DNA of 58,189 nucleotides from Candidatus Acutalibacter stercorigallinarum (GCA_019112625.1 DXIW01000043.1:1-58189), one strand, 5' to 3'. Shown: positions 1 to 7,371, counted from the stretch's first letter. Notes: generated by a model from the sequence alone, not told the origin. A program made the numbers and translations.

Positions 1-1
1 C

Positions 2-448
2 ATGCTCAACGGCGCCGTGACCCTGGGCACCATGGACGGCGCCAATGTGGAGATCCACGACCTGGTGGGGGAGGGGAACATCGCCATCTTCGGCCAAAGC
101 AGCCAGTACGTCATGGACCTCTACGAGAAGGCCGCCTACACCCCCAAGGACTACTACCCCGCCGACCCGGAGATCGCGGAGCTGCTGGACTTCATCATCA
201 GCCCCCAGGTCATGCGCCTGGGCGACCCGGAGAACCTGGGCCGCCTCTACCGGGATATGACCCGGAAGGACTGGTTCATGGCCCTGCTGGATGTGAAGGA
301 CTATATCCGGGTAAAGGAGCAGCTCTTCGCCGATTTCGAGGACCGCCAGGCCTGGGCGAAGAAGATGCTGGTGAACATCGCCAAGGCCGGCTTCTTCTCC
401 TCCGACCGCTCTGTGGCCGAGTACCAGCGCGACATCTGGAAGCTCTAG
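2..448 (+). CDS. glgP: Glycogen phosphorylase, C-terminal fragment (5' end outside window)
   Basis: This is the last 148 residues of a glycogen/maltodextrin phosphorylase, which releases glucose-1-phosphate from alpha-1,4-glucan in the cytoplasm with a PLP cofactor. The visible part opens with the family segment [17 protein letters not shown] and closes with the conserved tail [17 protein letters not shown], ending at the TAG at 446-448. The full-length enzyme is about 800 residues, so the first visible ATG is internal and the true start lies left of the window. The PLP lysine region is also outside. A strong intrinsic terminator follows 50 bases downstream, so glgP is the last gene of its transcript. 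The identification is firm; only the extent is unknown. Confidence 0.95.
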   Translation: MLNGAVTLGTMDGANVEIHDLVGEGNIAIFGQSSQYVMDLYEKAAYTPKDYYPADPEIAELLDFIISPQVMRLGDPENLGRLYRDMTRKDWFMALLDVKDYIRVKEQLFADFEDRQAWAKKMLVNIAKAGFFSSDRSVAEYQRDIWKL

Positions 449-496
449 TCCGCAAGCACGAGTAGGATTTGTGTACGGTACAAAACGGTTTTCATA

Positions 497-522
497 GAGG
501 GGGGCGCTAGCCCCCCTCTTTT
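497..522 (+). terminator. Intrinsic terminator after glgP
   Basis: A perfect 9-bp stem (497-505 with 510-518) closes a 4-base loop and is followed directly by four T and then CTT. It sits 49 bases after the glgP stop. Confidence 0.9.
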
Positions 523-551
523 CTTGTGGCTATGGTTTCGCGCTTTGGGGT

Positions 552-576
552 TTCAAAGGGGCACAGCCCCTTTGAA
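552..576. repeat. REP-like palindrome
   Basis: Eleven perfectly paired bases (552-562 with 566-576) enclose a 3-base loop. The core GGGGC-ACA-GCCCC resembles the hairpin at 49771-49789 (GGGGC-CCA-GCCCC). No T run follows on the plus strand, so it is not an obvious terminator. Confidence 0.55.
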
Positions 577-710
577 AATCCAATATAGTAAAAATAAGCT
601 CCCCCCGTACCGGAGAGGTCCCGCCTCTCTGCTGTTGGAAGTACGTGAGGGGGCAGGGGGTGGGGCCAAAAGAAGATGATCCTGCATCTGCGCTGCCGAT
701 TCCAGCGTGC

Positions 711-818
711 GGCGTCCCCTCCTCCTCCCAGCCGCAAGAAGCGAAACTTGACTCGTGCGCAAAAAGCCCGCCGGGGCTTTTTGCCGAGTAAGTTGAGCAA
801 CGCGAGACTTGACTCGTC
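711..818. repeat. Diverged intergenic repeat, copy A
   Basis: Copy A starts with GTCCCCTCCTCCTCCC and the shared block GCCGCAAGAAGCG (731-743). It ends with CCGAGTAAGTTG and then CTTGACTCGT. Copy B at 1011-1129 has the same blocks in the same order with different bases between them. The block CTTGACTC recurs inside and at the end of the units. Confidence 0.6.
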
Positions 819-1010
819 ACCCCTTCCATCATCGCAAAGCGATGCCACCTCCCCCTAAGGGGGAGGCAAGCCGTGCAAAATCCGCACCTATGCGGAAAGA
901 GCAGCTTGTTTATTTTCCCACCCTGCCCGGCCGAGCGCCATAATCCCGGAGCATCCTTCAGCGGAGGGATTTTCCGCCCAGCCTGGTCGAGCATTAAAAT
1001 TCCGGTGAGC

Positions 1011-1129
1011 GGTGTCCCCTCTTCCTCCCGGCCGCAAGAAGCGCGGTTTCGCGTTAGCGAAATGGGAGTTTTGCAAACTCCCAAGCGGTTCTTGACCGAG
1101 TAAGTTGCACGCAGTGCAACTTGACTCGT
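1011..1129. repeat. Diverged intergenic repeat, copy B
   Basis: It matches copy A (711-818) across GTCCCCTCTTCCTCCC, GCCGCAAGAAGCG, CCGAGTAAGTTG and CTTGACTCGT. Between these blocks it carries its own small inverted repeats, such as GGGAGTTTTGCAAACTCCC at 1064-1082. A second pair, 941-993 and 1142-1194 (ATCCCGGA...GGAGGGATTTTCC), lies beside the copies. Confidence 0.6.
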
Positions 1130-1205
1130 GGTCACGGACTAAAATCCCGGAACGCCCTTTGTGGAGGGATTTTCCCGTCCCGCGCGGTCACGCGCCAGGT
1201 TTGGC

Positions 1206-1235
1206 TTGACTTACTGCGGGGCTATCGTCTATAAT
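1206..1235 (+). promoter_or_regulatory. Sigma-A promoter for the Mn riboswitch-mntP unit
   Basis: The -35 element TTGACT (1206-1211) and perfect -10 TATAAT (1230-1235) are separated by 18 bases. They place the transcript start about 20 bases upstream of the aptamer. Confidence 0.85.
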
Positions 1236-1254
1236 CAAACAAACGACGGCGGTA

Positions 1255-1400
1255 TGCCGTTCCCAACACATGGGGGAGTAGTTTGCGGCGCGCCGCGGCA
1301 CTATCAACACATTGGCGGATACCCGCCTGGTATTGCCTGAAAAAACGAGACTCATGGAAAACGCCCTGGCTGTGGGGCTGTTTTCCGCGAGTCTTTTTTT
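1255..1400 (+). promoter_or_regulatory. yybP-ykoY manganese riboswitch with terminator platform
   Basis: The aptamer hallmarks are GGGGGAGTAG at 1272-1281 and the closing segment GCCTGAAAAAACGAGACT (1335-1352). The last bases of the aptamer (GACTC, 1349-1353) also form the foot of a terminator: GACTC pairs with GAGTC (1389-1393), GGAAAAC (1356-1362) pairs with GTTTTCC (1380-1386), and seven T follow (1394-1400). Mn2+ binding would hold GACTC in the aptamer, block the terminator and switch mntP on, as known for this class. The exact 5' border is approximate. Confidence 0.85.
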
Positions 1401-1433
1401 CTGCGCCGGCGGGAAAAACAGGAGGTAACAACA

Positions 1434-1997
1434 ATGGGTATGCTGGAATTGTTCCTGGTGGCGGTGGGCCTCTCCATGGACGCCTTCGCCGTGGCGGTAT
1501 GTAAGGGGCTGGCCCTGCGGCGGGTCAGGCCCGGGCACATGGTTTTGGTGGGATTGTGGTTCGGGGGCTTCCAGGCGCTGATGCCCCTCATCGGGTACTT
1601 CGTGGGGGTGCAGTTCAAAGACGCCATCACCGCGGTGGACCACTGGATCGCCTTCGCGCTCCTGGCCCTCATCGGCGGCAATATGATCCGGGAGGCCCTC
1701 TCCCACGAGGAAGAGGAGGCCGACGCCTCCCTGCGTTTTCAGAAGATGTTCCCCCTGGCCGTGGCCACCAGTATCGACGCCCTGGCCGTGGGGGTGAGCT
1801 TCGCCTTTTTAAGCGTGAATATCGCCGTGGCCGCCAGCTTTATCGGGGTCATCACCTTCCTGCTCTCCGCCGTGGGGGTGAAGGTGGGCAGCCTCTTCGG
1901 CGCCAAGTACAAAAGCCGCGCCGAGCTGGTGGGCGGCATCATCCTCATCCTCATGGGCCTGAAGATCCTGCTGGAGCATTTGGGGCTCCTACCGTAA
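1434..1997 (+). CDS. mntP: Manganese efflux pump MntP
   Basis: This 187-residue polytopic membrane protein exports excess Mn2+. It carries the two repeated MntP signatures, GLSMDAFAVAVCKG near the N-terminus (Asp16) and ATSIDALAVGVSFA in the second half, consistent with the internally duplicated six-helix family of about 190 residues. The start is fixed by AGGAGG (1419-1424) ten bases before the ATG. Its own promoter and a yybP-ykoY riboswitch lie upstream, so expression should rise with Mn2+. The gene converges with brnTA, which ends 25 bases beyond its stop. Confidence 0.95.
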   Translation: MGMLELFLVAVGLSMDAFAVAVCKGLALRRVRPGHMVLVGLWFGGFQALMPLIGYFVGVQFKDAITAVDHWIAFALLALIGGNMIREALSHEEEEADASLRFQKMFPLAVATSIDALAVGVSFAFLSVNIAVAASFIGVITFLLSAVGVKVGSLFGAKYKSRAELVGGIILILMGLKILLEHLGLLP

Positions 1998-2020
1998 AAA
2001 AAGGAGCACGCGCGTGCCCC
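1994..2020 (-). terminator. Terminator for brnTA (convergent with mntP)
   Basis: A GC hairpin (2003-2010 with 2013-2020, one mismatch) is followed on the minus strand by seven T (plus-strand A run 1995-2002). It lies just past the brnA stop. Confidence 0.6.
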
Positions 2021-2022
2021 TT

Positions 2023-2232
2023 TCAGTTCCAGCTCAAATTCAATTTTCGCTTGTTCTTCACACAGTCGGACAAATAGAGGTTGATGAGTGTTTGATAGGG
2101 GATGCCGGAATCCTGGGACTGGGCCTTGAAGTAGTCGATGGTCTCGCTGTCGATGTTGATGGTAATCTGCTTTTTCAGACGGTTGCTGTAGGGGTTTTTC
2201 CTGGCGTTGGAGAAATCGTATTCGGCTTTCAT
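2023..2232 (-). CDS. brnA: BrnA-type antitoxin
   Basis: This 69-residue protein matches BrnA antitoxins: a charged N-terminus followed by a ribbon-helix-helix-like segment (KKQITINIDSETIDYFKAQ, then GIPYQTLINLYLSDCV). BrnA dimers are known to bind and neutralise the BrnT ribonuclease and to repress their own promoter. Its ATG lies one base after the brnT stop, with GGGAGG in the end of brnT as ribosome binding site, so the two are translationally coupled. Order toxin-then-antitoxin is the normal brnTA order. Confidence 0.85.
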   Translation of the reverse strand: MKAEYDFSNARKNPYSNRLKKQITINIDSETIDYFKAQSQDSGIPYQTLINLYLSDCVKNKRKLNLSWN

Positions 2233-2233
2233 T

Positions 2234-2527
2234 TCAGTTCCTCCCTTCGTTGTATTGGTTCGATTCGTTCCGGGTGGCTTTTCGCGCGGAAATGATCCGT
2301 ATCACGGCCTCCGACTCCCGGTAGCAGTGACAGACTACCAACAGCCTGGCCTGCATGCTGAAACCCAGGATCAGGAACCGGTCCTCCTCCTGGGAGTGCT
2401 CCGGGTCGTGGATTACAAGGGCATCGTCGTCATAAAAAACGGTTTGCGCCTCTTCAAAGGAAACGTGGTGTTTCCGCTTGTTGATCTCATTCTTGTTGGG
2501 GTCCCATGCAAATGTTATCCTATCCAT
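2234..2527 (-). CDS. brnT: BrnT-type toxin (ribonuclease)
   Basis: This 97-residue protein has the BrnT pattern: an FAWDPNKNEINKRKHHVSFEEA N-terminal half (broken here as FAWDPNKN, then KRKHHVSFEEA), then HDPEHSQEEDRFLILGFS and a C-terminal IRIISARKATRNE. The last motif is the usual RI(I/V)SAR(K/R)AT signature. BrnT is a RelE-fold RNase that arrests growth. The start at 2527 is chosen because the conserved family N-terminus begins here. A consensus promoter ends about seven bases upstream, so the transcript would start on or next to the A of the ATG (leaderless). An upstream in-frame ATG at 2650 lies inside the divergent gene and is not credible. Confidence 0.88.
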   Translation of the reverse strand: MDRITFAWDPNKNEINKRKHHVSFEEAQTVFYDDDALVIHDPEHSQEEDRFLILGFSMQARLLVVCHCYRESEAVIRIISARKATRNESNQYNEGRN

Positions 2528-2533
2528 AATTAT

Positions 2534-2562
2534 ATTATACGTATTCAATGATGCTTTGTCAA
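2534..2562 (-). promoter_or_regulatory. Consensus promoter of brnTA
   Basis: On the minus strand TTGACA (2557-2562) and TATAAT (2534-2539) are both perfect, with a 17-base spacer. The AT-rich dyad around the -10 (TATAATATAATTATA) is a plausible BrnA operator (inference). Confidence 0.9.
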
Positions 2563-2582
2563 GATTCTGGAGCGTGAAATCT

Positions 2583-3716
2583 ATGTCCATCCCCGTAAAA
2601 AAGCGATCTCTCCTCCTACTGTTTGGCTCCCCCCACAGCCAGGGCTTCACCCGGCGGCTGGCGGAGGCCTACCTCCAGCCCTTCCGGGCCAGCGGCGACT
2701 GGGTGATCACCCAGGTGGACGCCTACGCCCTGAACGCCAGGCCCTGCCTGGGCTGCGGGGCCTGCCAAAAGGCCGAGGCCTGCGCCTTCCCCGACCTGGA
2801 CGAGTTCGACCGCCAGCTGCGCCAGTGCGATTTGCTGGTGGTGGCGAGCCCGGTGTACAACTGCTCTTTCCCCGCCCCGGTAAAGGCCGTCCTGGACCGC
2901 ACCCAGCGGTATTTCGAGGCCCGGTTCGCCCTGGGGAAGCGGCCGCCCATCGAGAAGCACCGGGAGGCCGCCCTGCTGCTCACCATGGGCAGTGAGGACA
3001 GCTTCGCCGTGGAGGTGTGCACCCGCCAGCTGGAGCAGGCCTTCTCCGTGATGAACACCGCCCTCACCGGCTGGGCGGTGTGGCCCGGCACCGACCAGGG
3101 GGACCAGCGCTGGCCCGCTGTCCGGGACCGTGCCCGGCGCCTGGGGGAGCAGGCGGCCCGGATGTCTCCCGCCGGCGGCGCCCGCCCGCCCCGGTTGGCC
3201 CTGCGCAGGGTGGGGAACGACTCCCCCGAGCTGCCCCGGTTCATCGCCCTGTACCAGGAGGCCTTCCCCCAGAATGAGCGCAGCGGCCTGGGCCCCCTGT
3301 TGGAGGACACCACCGGCTGCGGGGAGGCCCTCTCCCTGTGGGAGGGGGAGGCCTTCGTGGGCCTGGCCTGCACCCTGGTCACCGAGGAACTGGCCCATCT
3401 CATCTACTTCGCCGTCGAACCCGCCCTGCGGGACCGGGGCCTGGGCAGCGCCGCTTTGGAGGCCCTCCAGGCCCGGTACGCCCCCCGGCCCCTGGTGGTG
3501 GACATCGAGGAGCCCTGGGAGGGGGCGGAGAATTTCGCCCAGCGCCAGCGGCGGAAGGCCTTCTACCTGCGGGGCGGCTTTTACGAGACCCCGGTGCGCT
3601 ACCGCTGGCGGGGGGAGCCCTACCAGCTCCTCTCCACCGGCAAGCTCACCCAGCGGGATTGGGAGGCCTTCTGGCAGCGGCTGCGCAAGGCGGACCCTGC
3701 CCTCTCCCGGTATTGA
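2583..3716 (+). CDS. Flavodoxin-fold NAD(P)H:FMN reductase fused to a GNAT acetyltransferase
   Basis: This 377-residue protein has two domains. Residues about 1-200 form an NADPH-dependent FMN reductase/iron-sulfur-flavoprotein-like flavodoxin fold: an early FGSPHSQGFTRRLAE phosphate loop, a cysteine patch CLGCGACQKAEAC, and ASPVYNCSFPAPVKAVLDR. Residues about 205-377 form a GNAT N-acetyltransferase with ALRDRGLGSAALEAL as the acetyl-CoA loop. The start at 2583 follows a weak GGAG; further upstream the frame runs through the brnT promoter. Substrates of both halves are unknown. The cysteines could hold a cluster or bind metal, or they may be a remnant. Confidence 0.8.
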   Translation: MSIPVKKRSLLLLFGSPHSQGFTRRLAEAYLQPFRASGDWVITQVDAYALNARPCLGCGACQKAEACAFPDLDEFDRQLRQCDLLVVASPVYNCSFPAPVKAVLDRTQRYFEARFALGKRPPIEKHREAALLLTMGSEDSFAVEVCTRQLEQAFSVMNTALTGWAVWPGTDQGDQRWPAVRDRARRLGEQAARMSPAGGARPPRLALRRVGNDSPELPRFIALYQEAFPQNERSGLGPLLEDTTGCGEALSLWEGEAFVGLACTLVTEELAHLIYFAVEPALRDRGLGSAALEALQARYAPRPLVVDIEEPWEGAENFAQRQRRKAFYLRGGFYETPVRYRWRGEPYQLLSTGKLTQRDWEAFWQRLRKADPALSRY

Positions 3717-3727
3717 GGAAACCGGGC

Positions 3728-3756
3728 TTGCATTCCCCGGGAAAATGTGGTAAACT
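3728..3756 (+). promoter_or_regulatory. Promoter of yebC
   Basis: TTGCAT (3728-3733) and TAAACT (3751-3756) are separated by 17 bases. The start codon lies 38 bases downstream. Confidence 0.65.
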
Positions 3757-3793
3757 ATTTCGTTAGTAAAATCCCTAGAAAGTAGGTTTTCCC

Positions 3794-4540
3794 ATGTCTG
3801 GACACTCGAAATGGAATAACATCAAGCGGAAGAAGGAGAAGGCCGACGGCGCCAAGGCCAAGATCTTCACCAAGATCGGCCGTGAGCTGGCTGTGGCCGT
3901 AAAAGAGGGCGGCAGCGCCGACCCCGCCGCCAACTCCCGCCTGCGGGACGCCATCGCCAAGGCCAAGGCCGCCAACGTCCCCAACGACAACATCGACCGC
4001 ATCATCAAAAAGGCCGCCGGCGAGGGCAGCGCCGACAACTACGAGAACATGACCTACGAGGGCTATGGCCCCTCCGGCGTGGCCGTGATTGTGGAGGCCC
4101 TTACCGACAACCGCAACCGCACCGCCGCCGACGTGCGCCACGCCTTCGATAAGTTCGGCGGCAACCTGGGCACCACCGGCTGCGTGTCCTTCATGTTCAA
4201 CAAGAAGGGCGTCATCGTCCTCGAGCGGGAGGGCCTGGACGAGGACACCGTCATGGCTGACGCCCTGGAGGCCGGCGCCTCCGACTTCGAGGCCGATGAG
4301 GACGTGTTCTCCATCTCCACCGAGCCCGACGATTTCTCCGGCGTCCGGGAGGACCTGGAGAAGAAGGGGTACGAGTTCGTCTCCGCCGAGGTGGAAATGG
4401 TCCCCGACACCTACACCACCATCACCGACGAGGACACCATCATCAAAATGCAGAAGATGCTGGACCTGCTGGAGGACAACGACGACGTGCAGAACGTCTG
4501 GCACAACTGGGACGCCCCCGAAGAGGAAGAAGAGGAATAA
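3794..4540 (+). CDS. yebC: YebC/PmpR (TACO1) family protein
   Basis: At 248 residues this is a full-length YebC-family protein. It opens with the family hallmark [18 protein letters not shown] and continues with [18 protein letters not shown] and [18 protein letters not shown]. Members have been described as DNA-binding regulators and, more recently, as translation factors that help ribosomes past proline stretches; the sequence does not decide between these. The C-terminus is unusually acidic (PEEEEEE). It is a single-gene unit between its own promoter and a terminator. Confidence 0.93.
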   Translation: MSGHSKWNNIKRKKEKADGAKAKIFTKIGRELAVAVKEGGSADPAANSRLRDAIAKAKAANVPNDNIDRIIKKAAGEGSADNYENMTYEGYGPSGVAVIVEALTDNRNRTAADVRHAFDKFGGNLGTTGCVSFMFNKKGVIVLEREGLDEDTVMADALEAGASDFEADEDVFSISTEPDDFSGVREDLEKKGYEFVSAEVEMVPDTYTTITDEDTIIKMQKMLDLLEDNDDVQNVWHNWDAPEEEEEE

Positions 4541-4547
4541 GAACCTG

Positions 4548-4569
4548 GAGCGGCTTTTGCCGCTCTTTT
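4548..4569 (+). terminator. Intrinsic terminator after yebC
   Basis: Stem GAGCGGC/GCCGCTC (4548-4554 with 4559-4565) with a TTTT loop, then TTTTCTTTTTT. Confidence 0.9.
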
Positions 4570-4577
4570 CTTTTTTC

Positions 4578-4605
4578 TTGCAAATTCTCCCCGGTGGGTT
4601 ATAAT
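4578..4605 (+). promoter_or_regulatory. Promoter of pyrBI
   Basis: TTGCAA (4578-4583), 16-base spacer, TATAAT (4600-4605). No PyrR-type attenuator is evident in the short leader before the pyrB ATG at 4642. Confidence 0.75.
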
Positions 4606-4641
4606 AAGAGAAAGTAAAATCGGAACGGAAAGGGGAACGTT

Positions 4642-5580
4642 ATGCGACACCTCATCGACCCTCTGGACTTGTCCAGGCCGGAGACCGACCGGCTCCTCTC
4701 CTTAGCGGAGAAGATCATCGCCTCCCCCGGCGACTACGCCCACCTGTGCGACGGGAAGATCCTGGCCACCCTGTTCTACGAGCCCAGCACCCGCACCCGC
4801 CTCAGCTTCGAGTCCGCCATGATGCGCCTGGGTGGCAAAGTTTTGGGCTTCTCCTCGGCAGACAGCTCCTCCGCCGCCAAGGGGGAGAGCGTGGCCGACA
4901 CCATCCGCATGATCTCCGGCTACGCGGACATCGCCGCCATGCGCCACTTTAAGGAGGGGGCTCCCTATGTGGCCGCCCGCTACGCGGGCATCCCCGTCAT
5001 CAACGCCGGGGACGGCGGCCACCAGCACCCCACCCAGACCCTCACCGACATGCTCACCATCCGCCGGGCCCGGGGGAAGATCGGCGGGGTCACCATCGGC
5101 CTGTGCGGCGATTTGAAATTCGGCCGCACCGTCCACTCCCTCATCAAGTCCCTGGTGCGCTACGAGGACGTGACCTTTGTCCTCATCTCCCCCGAGGAGC
5201 TCCGGGTGCCCGGATACATCTTAAAAGAGGTCATCGCCCCCTCGGGCCACGCCTGGCAGGAGGCCCGGCGTATGGAGGAGGTCATGCCCCAGCTGGACAT
5301 CCTCTACATGACCCGGGTCCAGCGGGAGCGCTTCTTCAACGAGGAGGATTACGTCCGTCTGAAGGACTCCTACATCCTCACCCCGGAGAAGCTGGCCCTG
5401 GGCAAAAAGGACCTGGCGGTGCTGCACCCCCTGCCCCGGGTCAACGAGATCGCCCCGGCGGTGGACGAGGACCCCAGGGCCCTGTACTTCCAGCAGGCGC
5501 GAAACGGCGTGTTCGTCCGCATGGCCCTCATCCTCACCCTGCTGGGCCTGGCCCCCGACGTTCTGGAAAGAGAGGTGTGA
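4642..5580 (+). CDS. pyrB: Aspartate carbamoyltransferase catalytic chain
   Basis: PyrB joins carbamoyl phosphate and L-aspartate to N-carbamoyl-aspartate, the committed step of pyrimidine synthesis. The 312-residue protein shows the carbamoyl-phosphate loop [13 protein letters not shown] (S49-T50-R51-T52-R53), the [10 protein letters not shown] loop, [16 protein letters not shown] and [11 protein letters not shown]. Its length is typical for the class that associates with a regulatory chain. pyrI starts three bases after the stop, so the two subunits are made together. The start codon follows GGAAAGGGGA. Confidence 0.97.
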   Translation: MRHLIDPLDLSRPETDRLLSLAEKIIASPGDYAHLCDGKILATLFYEPSTRTRLSFESAMMRLGGKVLGFSSADSSSAAKGESVADTIRMISGYADIAAMRHFKEGAPYVAARYAGIPVINAGDGGHQHPTQTLTDMLTIRRARGKIGGVTIGLCGDLKFGRTVHSLIKSLVRYEDVTFVLISPEELRVPGYILKEVIAPSGHAWQEARRMEEVMPQLDILYMTRVQRERFFNEEDYVRLKDSYILTPEKLALGKKDLAVLHPLPRVNEIAPAVDEDPRALYFQQARNGVFVRMALILTLLGLAPDVLEREV

Positions 5581-5583
5581 CCC

Positions 5584-6009
5584 ATGCTCAATATCGACAG
5601 CATTGAAAACGGCATCGTCATCGACCACATCACCCCCGGCCGGGGTATGCGGGTCTACGAGCTTTTGGAGCTGGACCGCCTGGACACCTGTGTGGCCATC
5701 ATCAAAAACGCCCGCAGCAGCAAGTTCGGGAAGAAGGACATCATCAAGATCGAGGGCCTCACCGACATCGACCTGGACGTGCTGGGCTTTATCGACGACC
5801 GGGCCACCGTGTGCGTCATCCGGGGCGGGAAGCTGGTGGAGAAAAAGCAGCCCTCTTTGCCGGAGCGGCTGGTGAATATCGTCTCCTGCAAAAACCCCCG
5901 GTGCATCACCAGCGTGGAGCAGGTGGACCAGGTGTTCACCCTTTGCGACCGGGACGCCCACCGCTACCGCTGCATCTACTGCGAGCAGGAATACCGCAGC
6001 GACACCTAA
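5584..6009 (+). CDS. pyrI: Aspartate carbamoyltransferase regulatory chain
   Basis: PyrI (141 residues) binds nucleotide effectors and the pyrB trimers to give allosteric control. It has the N-terminal allosteric domain (IENGIVIDHITPGRG; KNARSSKFGKKDIIKIEG) and the C-terminal zinc domain with cysteines in C-X4-C (SCKNPRCI) and C-X2-C (CIYCEQ). It is coupled to pyrB by a three-base gap. In the Clostridia this allosteric pair is common, whereas Bacillus has a lone PyrB. Confidence 0.96.
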   Translation: MLNIDSIENGIVIDHITPGRGMRVYELLELDRLDTCVAIIKNARSSKFGKKDIIKIEGLTDIDLDVLGFIDDRATVCVIRGGKLVEKKQPSLPERLVNIVSCKNPRCITSVEQVDQVFTLCDRDAHRYRCIYCEQEYRSDT

Positions 6010-6019
6010 GGAGGCCGCT

Positions 6020-6238
6020 ATGCTACGATTGTTACGCCCCGCCGGGGCGGGCCGCGGCAGGGGGAAGGGCGCCGGCCCCAGGCTGGCCCTGGCCCTGGTC
6101 ACCTGCCTCAACCTGGCCCTCTCCCTGGCCCTGGCCCTCTACAACCGCCGGGAGACCCTCCGGGTCCTGCGGGACGAGTCGGGGGCCCTCACCCTGCTGG
6201 CCGCCCAAAAAGAGACAAAAACCGGAAAAACCCCTTGA
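6020..6238 (+). CDS. Small single-span membrane protein of unknown function
   Basis: The gene encodes 72 residues: a basic N-terminus (RLLRPAGAGRGRGKG), one hydrophobic helix (LALALVTCLNLALSLALALY) and a short charged tail with KETKTGKTP. Translation is supported by a near-perfect AAGGAGG (6008-6014) five bases before the ATG, which overlaps the pyrI stop codon, so it is probably the third gene of pyrBI. I do not recognise a family. The basic N-terminus predicts an N-in topology. The stop codon lies inside the -35 of the next promoter. Confidence 0.65.
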   Translation: MLRLLRPAGAGRGRGKGAGPRLALALVTCLNLALSLALALYNRRETLRVLRDESGALTLLAAQKETKTGKTP

Positions 6239-6263
6239 CTTCCCCCTTGCCTTGTGATAAGCT
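6235..6263 (+). promoter_or_regulatory. Promoter of the rplU-prp-rpmA operon
   Basis: TTGACT (6235-6240), 17-base spacer, extended -10 TG-A-TAAGCT (TG at 6255-6256, hexamer 6258-6263). Confidence 0.6.
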
Positions 6264-6267
6264 ATAT

Positions 6268-6378
6268 AAGCCGCTTATTGCAGGCTGTGGGTGAGCTATG
6301 CCCATTTCAAGCGAGCGGGGGTTAAGCTCCACCGCTCCGCCTGACAGTAGCGAGACTATAGTAAAGGCAGGAAAGAAA
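6268..6378 (+). promoter_or_regulatory. Ribosomal protein L21 leader (structured 5' UTR)
   Basis: The untranslated leader of rplU contains CCGCTTATTGCAGG near its 5' end, which resembles the known Firmicute L21 leader. It can fold into helices: CGCTT with AAGCG, TGGG with CCCA, and AGCGG-GGG with CC-ACCGCT. Such leaders are thought to bind L21 and give feedback control. Assignment is from pattern memory and position. Confidence 0.7.
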
Positions 6379-6687
6379 ATGTTCGCAGTTATCGAAACTG
6401 GCGGCAAGCAGTACAAGGTCCAGTACGGCGATGTGATCTTCGTCGAGAAGCTGGATGCCGCCGAGAACGACACCGTCGAGTTCCCCGTGGTCGCCCTGTT
6501 CGGCGAGGGGGAGACCAAGGTGGGCACCCCCTACGTGGAGGGCGCTACCGTCACCGGCAAGGTGGTCAAGAACGGCAAGGCCAAGAAGATCACCGTGTTC
6601 ACCTACAAGCCCAAGAAGAATTCCAAGCGGAAGATCGGCCACCGGCAGCCCTACACCAAGGTACAGATCGAAGCTGTCAAGGCCTAA
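6379..6687 (+). CDS. rplU: 50S ribosomal protein L21
   Basis: L21 (102 residues) binds 23S rRNA in the large subunit. The N-terminus [18 protein letters not shown] and the C-terminal GHRQPYTKV motif are diagnostic, and the length is normal. The start at 6379 is chosen because the conserved protein begins there; an in-frame ATG at 6298 lies inside the leader RNA. It opens the conserved rplU-prp-rpmA operon. Confidence 0.97.
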   Translation: MFAVIETGGKQYKVQYGDVIFVEKLDAAENDTVEFPVVALFGEGETKVGTPYVEGATVTGKVVKNGKAKKITVFTYKPKKNSKRKIGHRQPYTKVQIEAVKA

Positions 6688-7011
6688 GTGATCCGCATCG
6701 ATTTTCTCACCCCGCCGGACGGCAGGCTGCTGGGCTTCCGCATGGAGGGCCACGCCGGCCTGGGGGAGAAGGGGCAGGACATCCTCTGCGCCGCCGTGTC
6801 CTCGGCAGCGTACCTGGTGGCAAACACCGCCACCGAGGTGCTCCACCTGTGTCCTTTGTCCCTGCGGGTGGGGGAGGGGGAGATGTTCTTCCGGGTTGAG
6901 GAAAAGGACGAGGCGGCCTGCCGCCCGCTGCTGCTGGGGCTCAAGCTCCACCTCACCGCATTGGAGGAACAGTATCCCGGCCACATGAAGGTTGGCTATC
7001 TGGAAGTTTAA
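6688..7011 (+). CDS. prp: Ribosomal-processing cysteine protease Prp
   Basis: Prp (107 residues) removes the N-terminal extension of L27 in Firmicutes. The catalytic pair is in place: His22 in GHAG and Cys34 in DILCAAVS, matching the spacing described for the Staphylococcus enzyme. The GTG start follows the rplU stop without a gap. The neighbouring rpmA carries the matching extended N-terminus, so substrate and protease are co-transcribed. Confidence 0.95.
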   Translation: MIRIDFLTPPDGRLLGFRMEGHAGLGEKGQDILCAAVSSAAYLVANTATEVLHLCPLSLRVGEGEMFFRVEEKDEAACRPLLLGLKLHLTALEEQYPGHMKVGYLEV

Positions 7012-7039
7012 CGAACATTAGGAAAGGAAGGCAACACTT

Positions 7040-7318
7040 ATGTTGAGGATCGACATTCAGCTTTTCGCCCATAAGAAAGGCATGGGTTCCACCAAGAACG
7101 GCCGCGATTCCGAATCCAAGCGCCTGGGCGTCAAGCGCGCCGACGGCCAGTTCGTGCTGGCGGGCAACATCCTGGTGAAGCAGCGCGGCACCAAGATCCA
7201 TCCCGGCGCCAATGTGGGCCGCGGGTCCGACGACACCCTGTTCGCCCTGGTGGACGGCAAGGTCAAGTTCGAGCGCATGGGCGCCGACCGCAAGAAGGTC
7301 AGCGTGTACGCCGACTAA
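7040..7318 (+). CDS. rpmA: 50S ribosomal protein L27 with Prp-cleaved N-terminal extension
   Basis: L27 (92 residues) reaches the peptidyl-transferase centre. It starts [23 protein letters not shown]. In Firmicutes the extension up to LFA is cut off by Prp before assembly, leaving HKKG at the new N-terminus. The rest ([21 protein letters not shown]) is typical L27. GGAAAGGAAGG precedes the ATG, and a terminator follows 21 bases after the stop. Confidence 0.97.
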   Translation: MLRIDIQLFAHKKGMGSTKNGRDSESKRLGVKRADGQFVLAGNILVKQRGTKIHPGANVGRGSDDTLFALVDGKVKFERMGADRKKVSVYAD

Positions 7319-7339
7319 GCCTCGTTTGGCAAAGAACAG

Positions 7340-7371
7340 CTTCCTCCGGCCTGGGCTGGAGGAAGTTTTTT
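7340..7371 (+). terminator. Intrinsic terminator after rpmA
   Basis: Stem CTTCCTCC/GGAGGAAG (7340-7347 with 7358-7365) and six T. Confidence 0.9.

Larger units (their letters stand above)
523..1205. other. Gene-free intergenic stretch with palindromes and degenerate repeats
   Basis: No convincing coding sequence is visible. Open frames on both strands lack ribosome binding sites and recognisable domains, and on the minus strand they only translate the repeats listed separately. The stretch holds a perfect palindrome at 552-576 and two pairs of diverged repeats at 711-818/1011-1129 and 941-993/1142-1194. It lies between the glgP terminator and the mntP promoter. Confidence 0.6.

Noticed and set aside
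530-1135. A 201-codon minus-strand frame in the glgP-mntP gap
   Set aside because: It translates the two repeat copies into similar Cys/Gly/Arg-rich peptides, has no binding site and no recognisable domain.
711-1194. Repeats considered as a CRISPR array
   Set aside because: Only two diverged copies of each unit, of unequal spacing, with no cas genes in the window.
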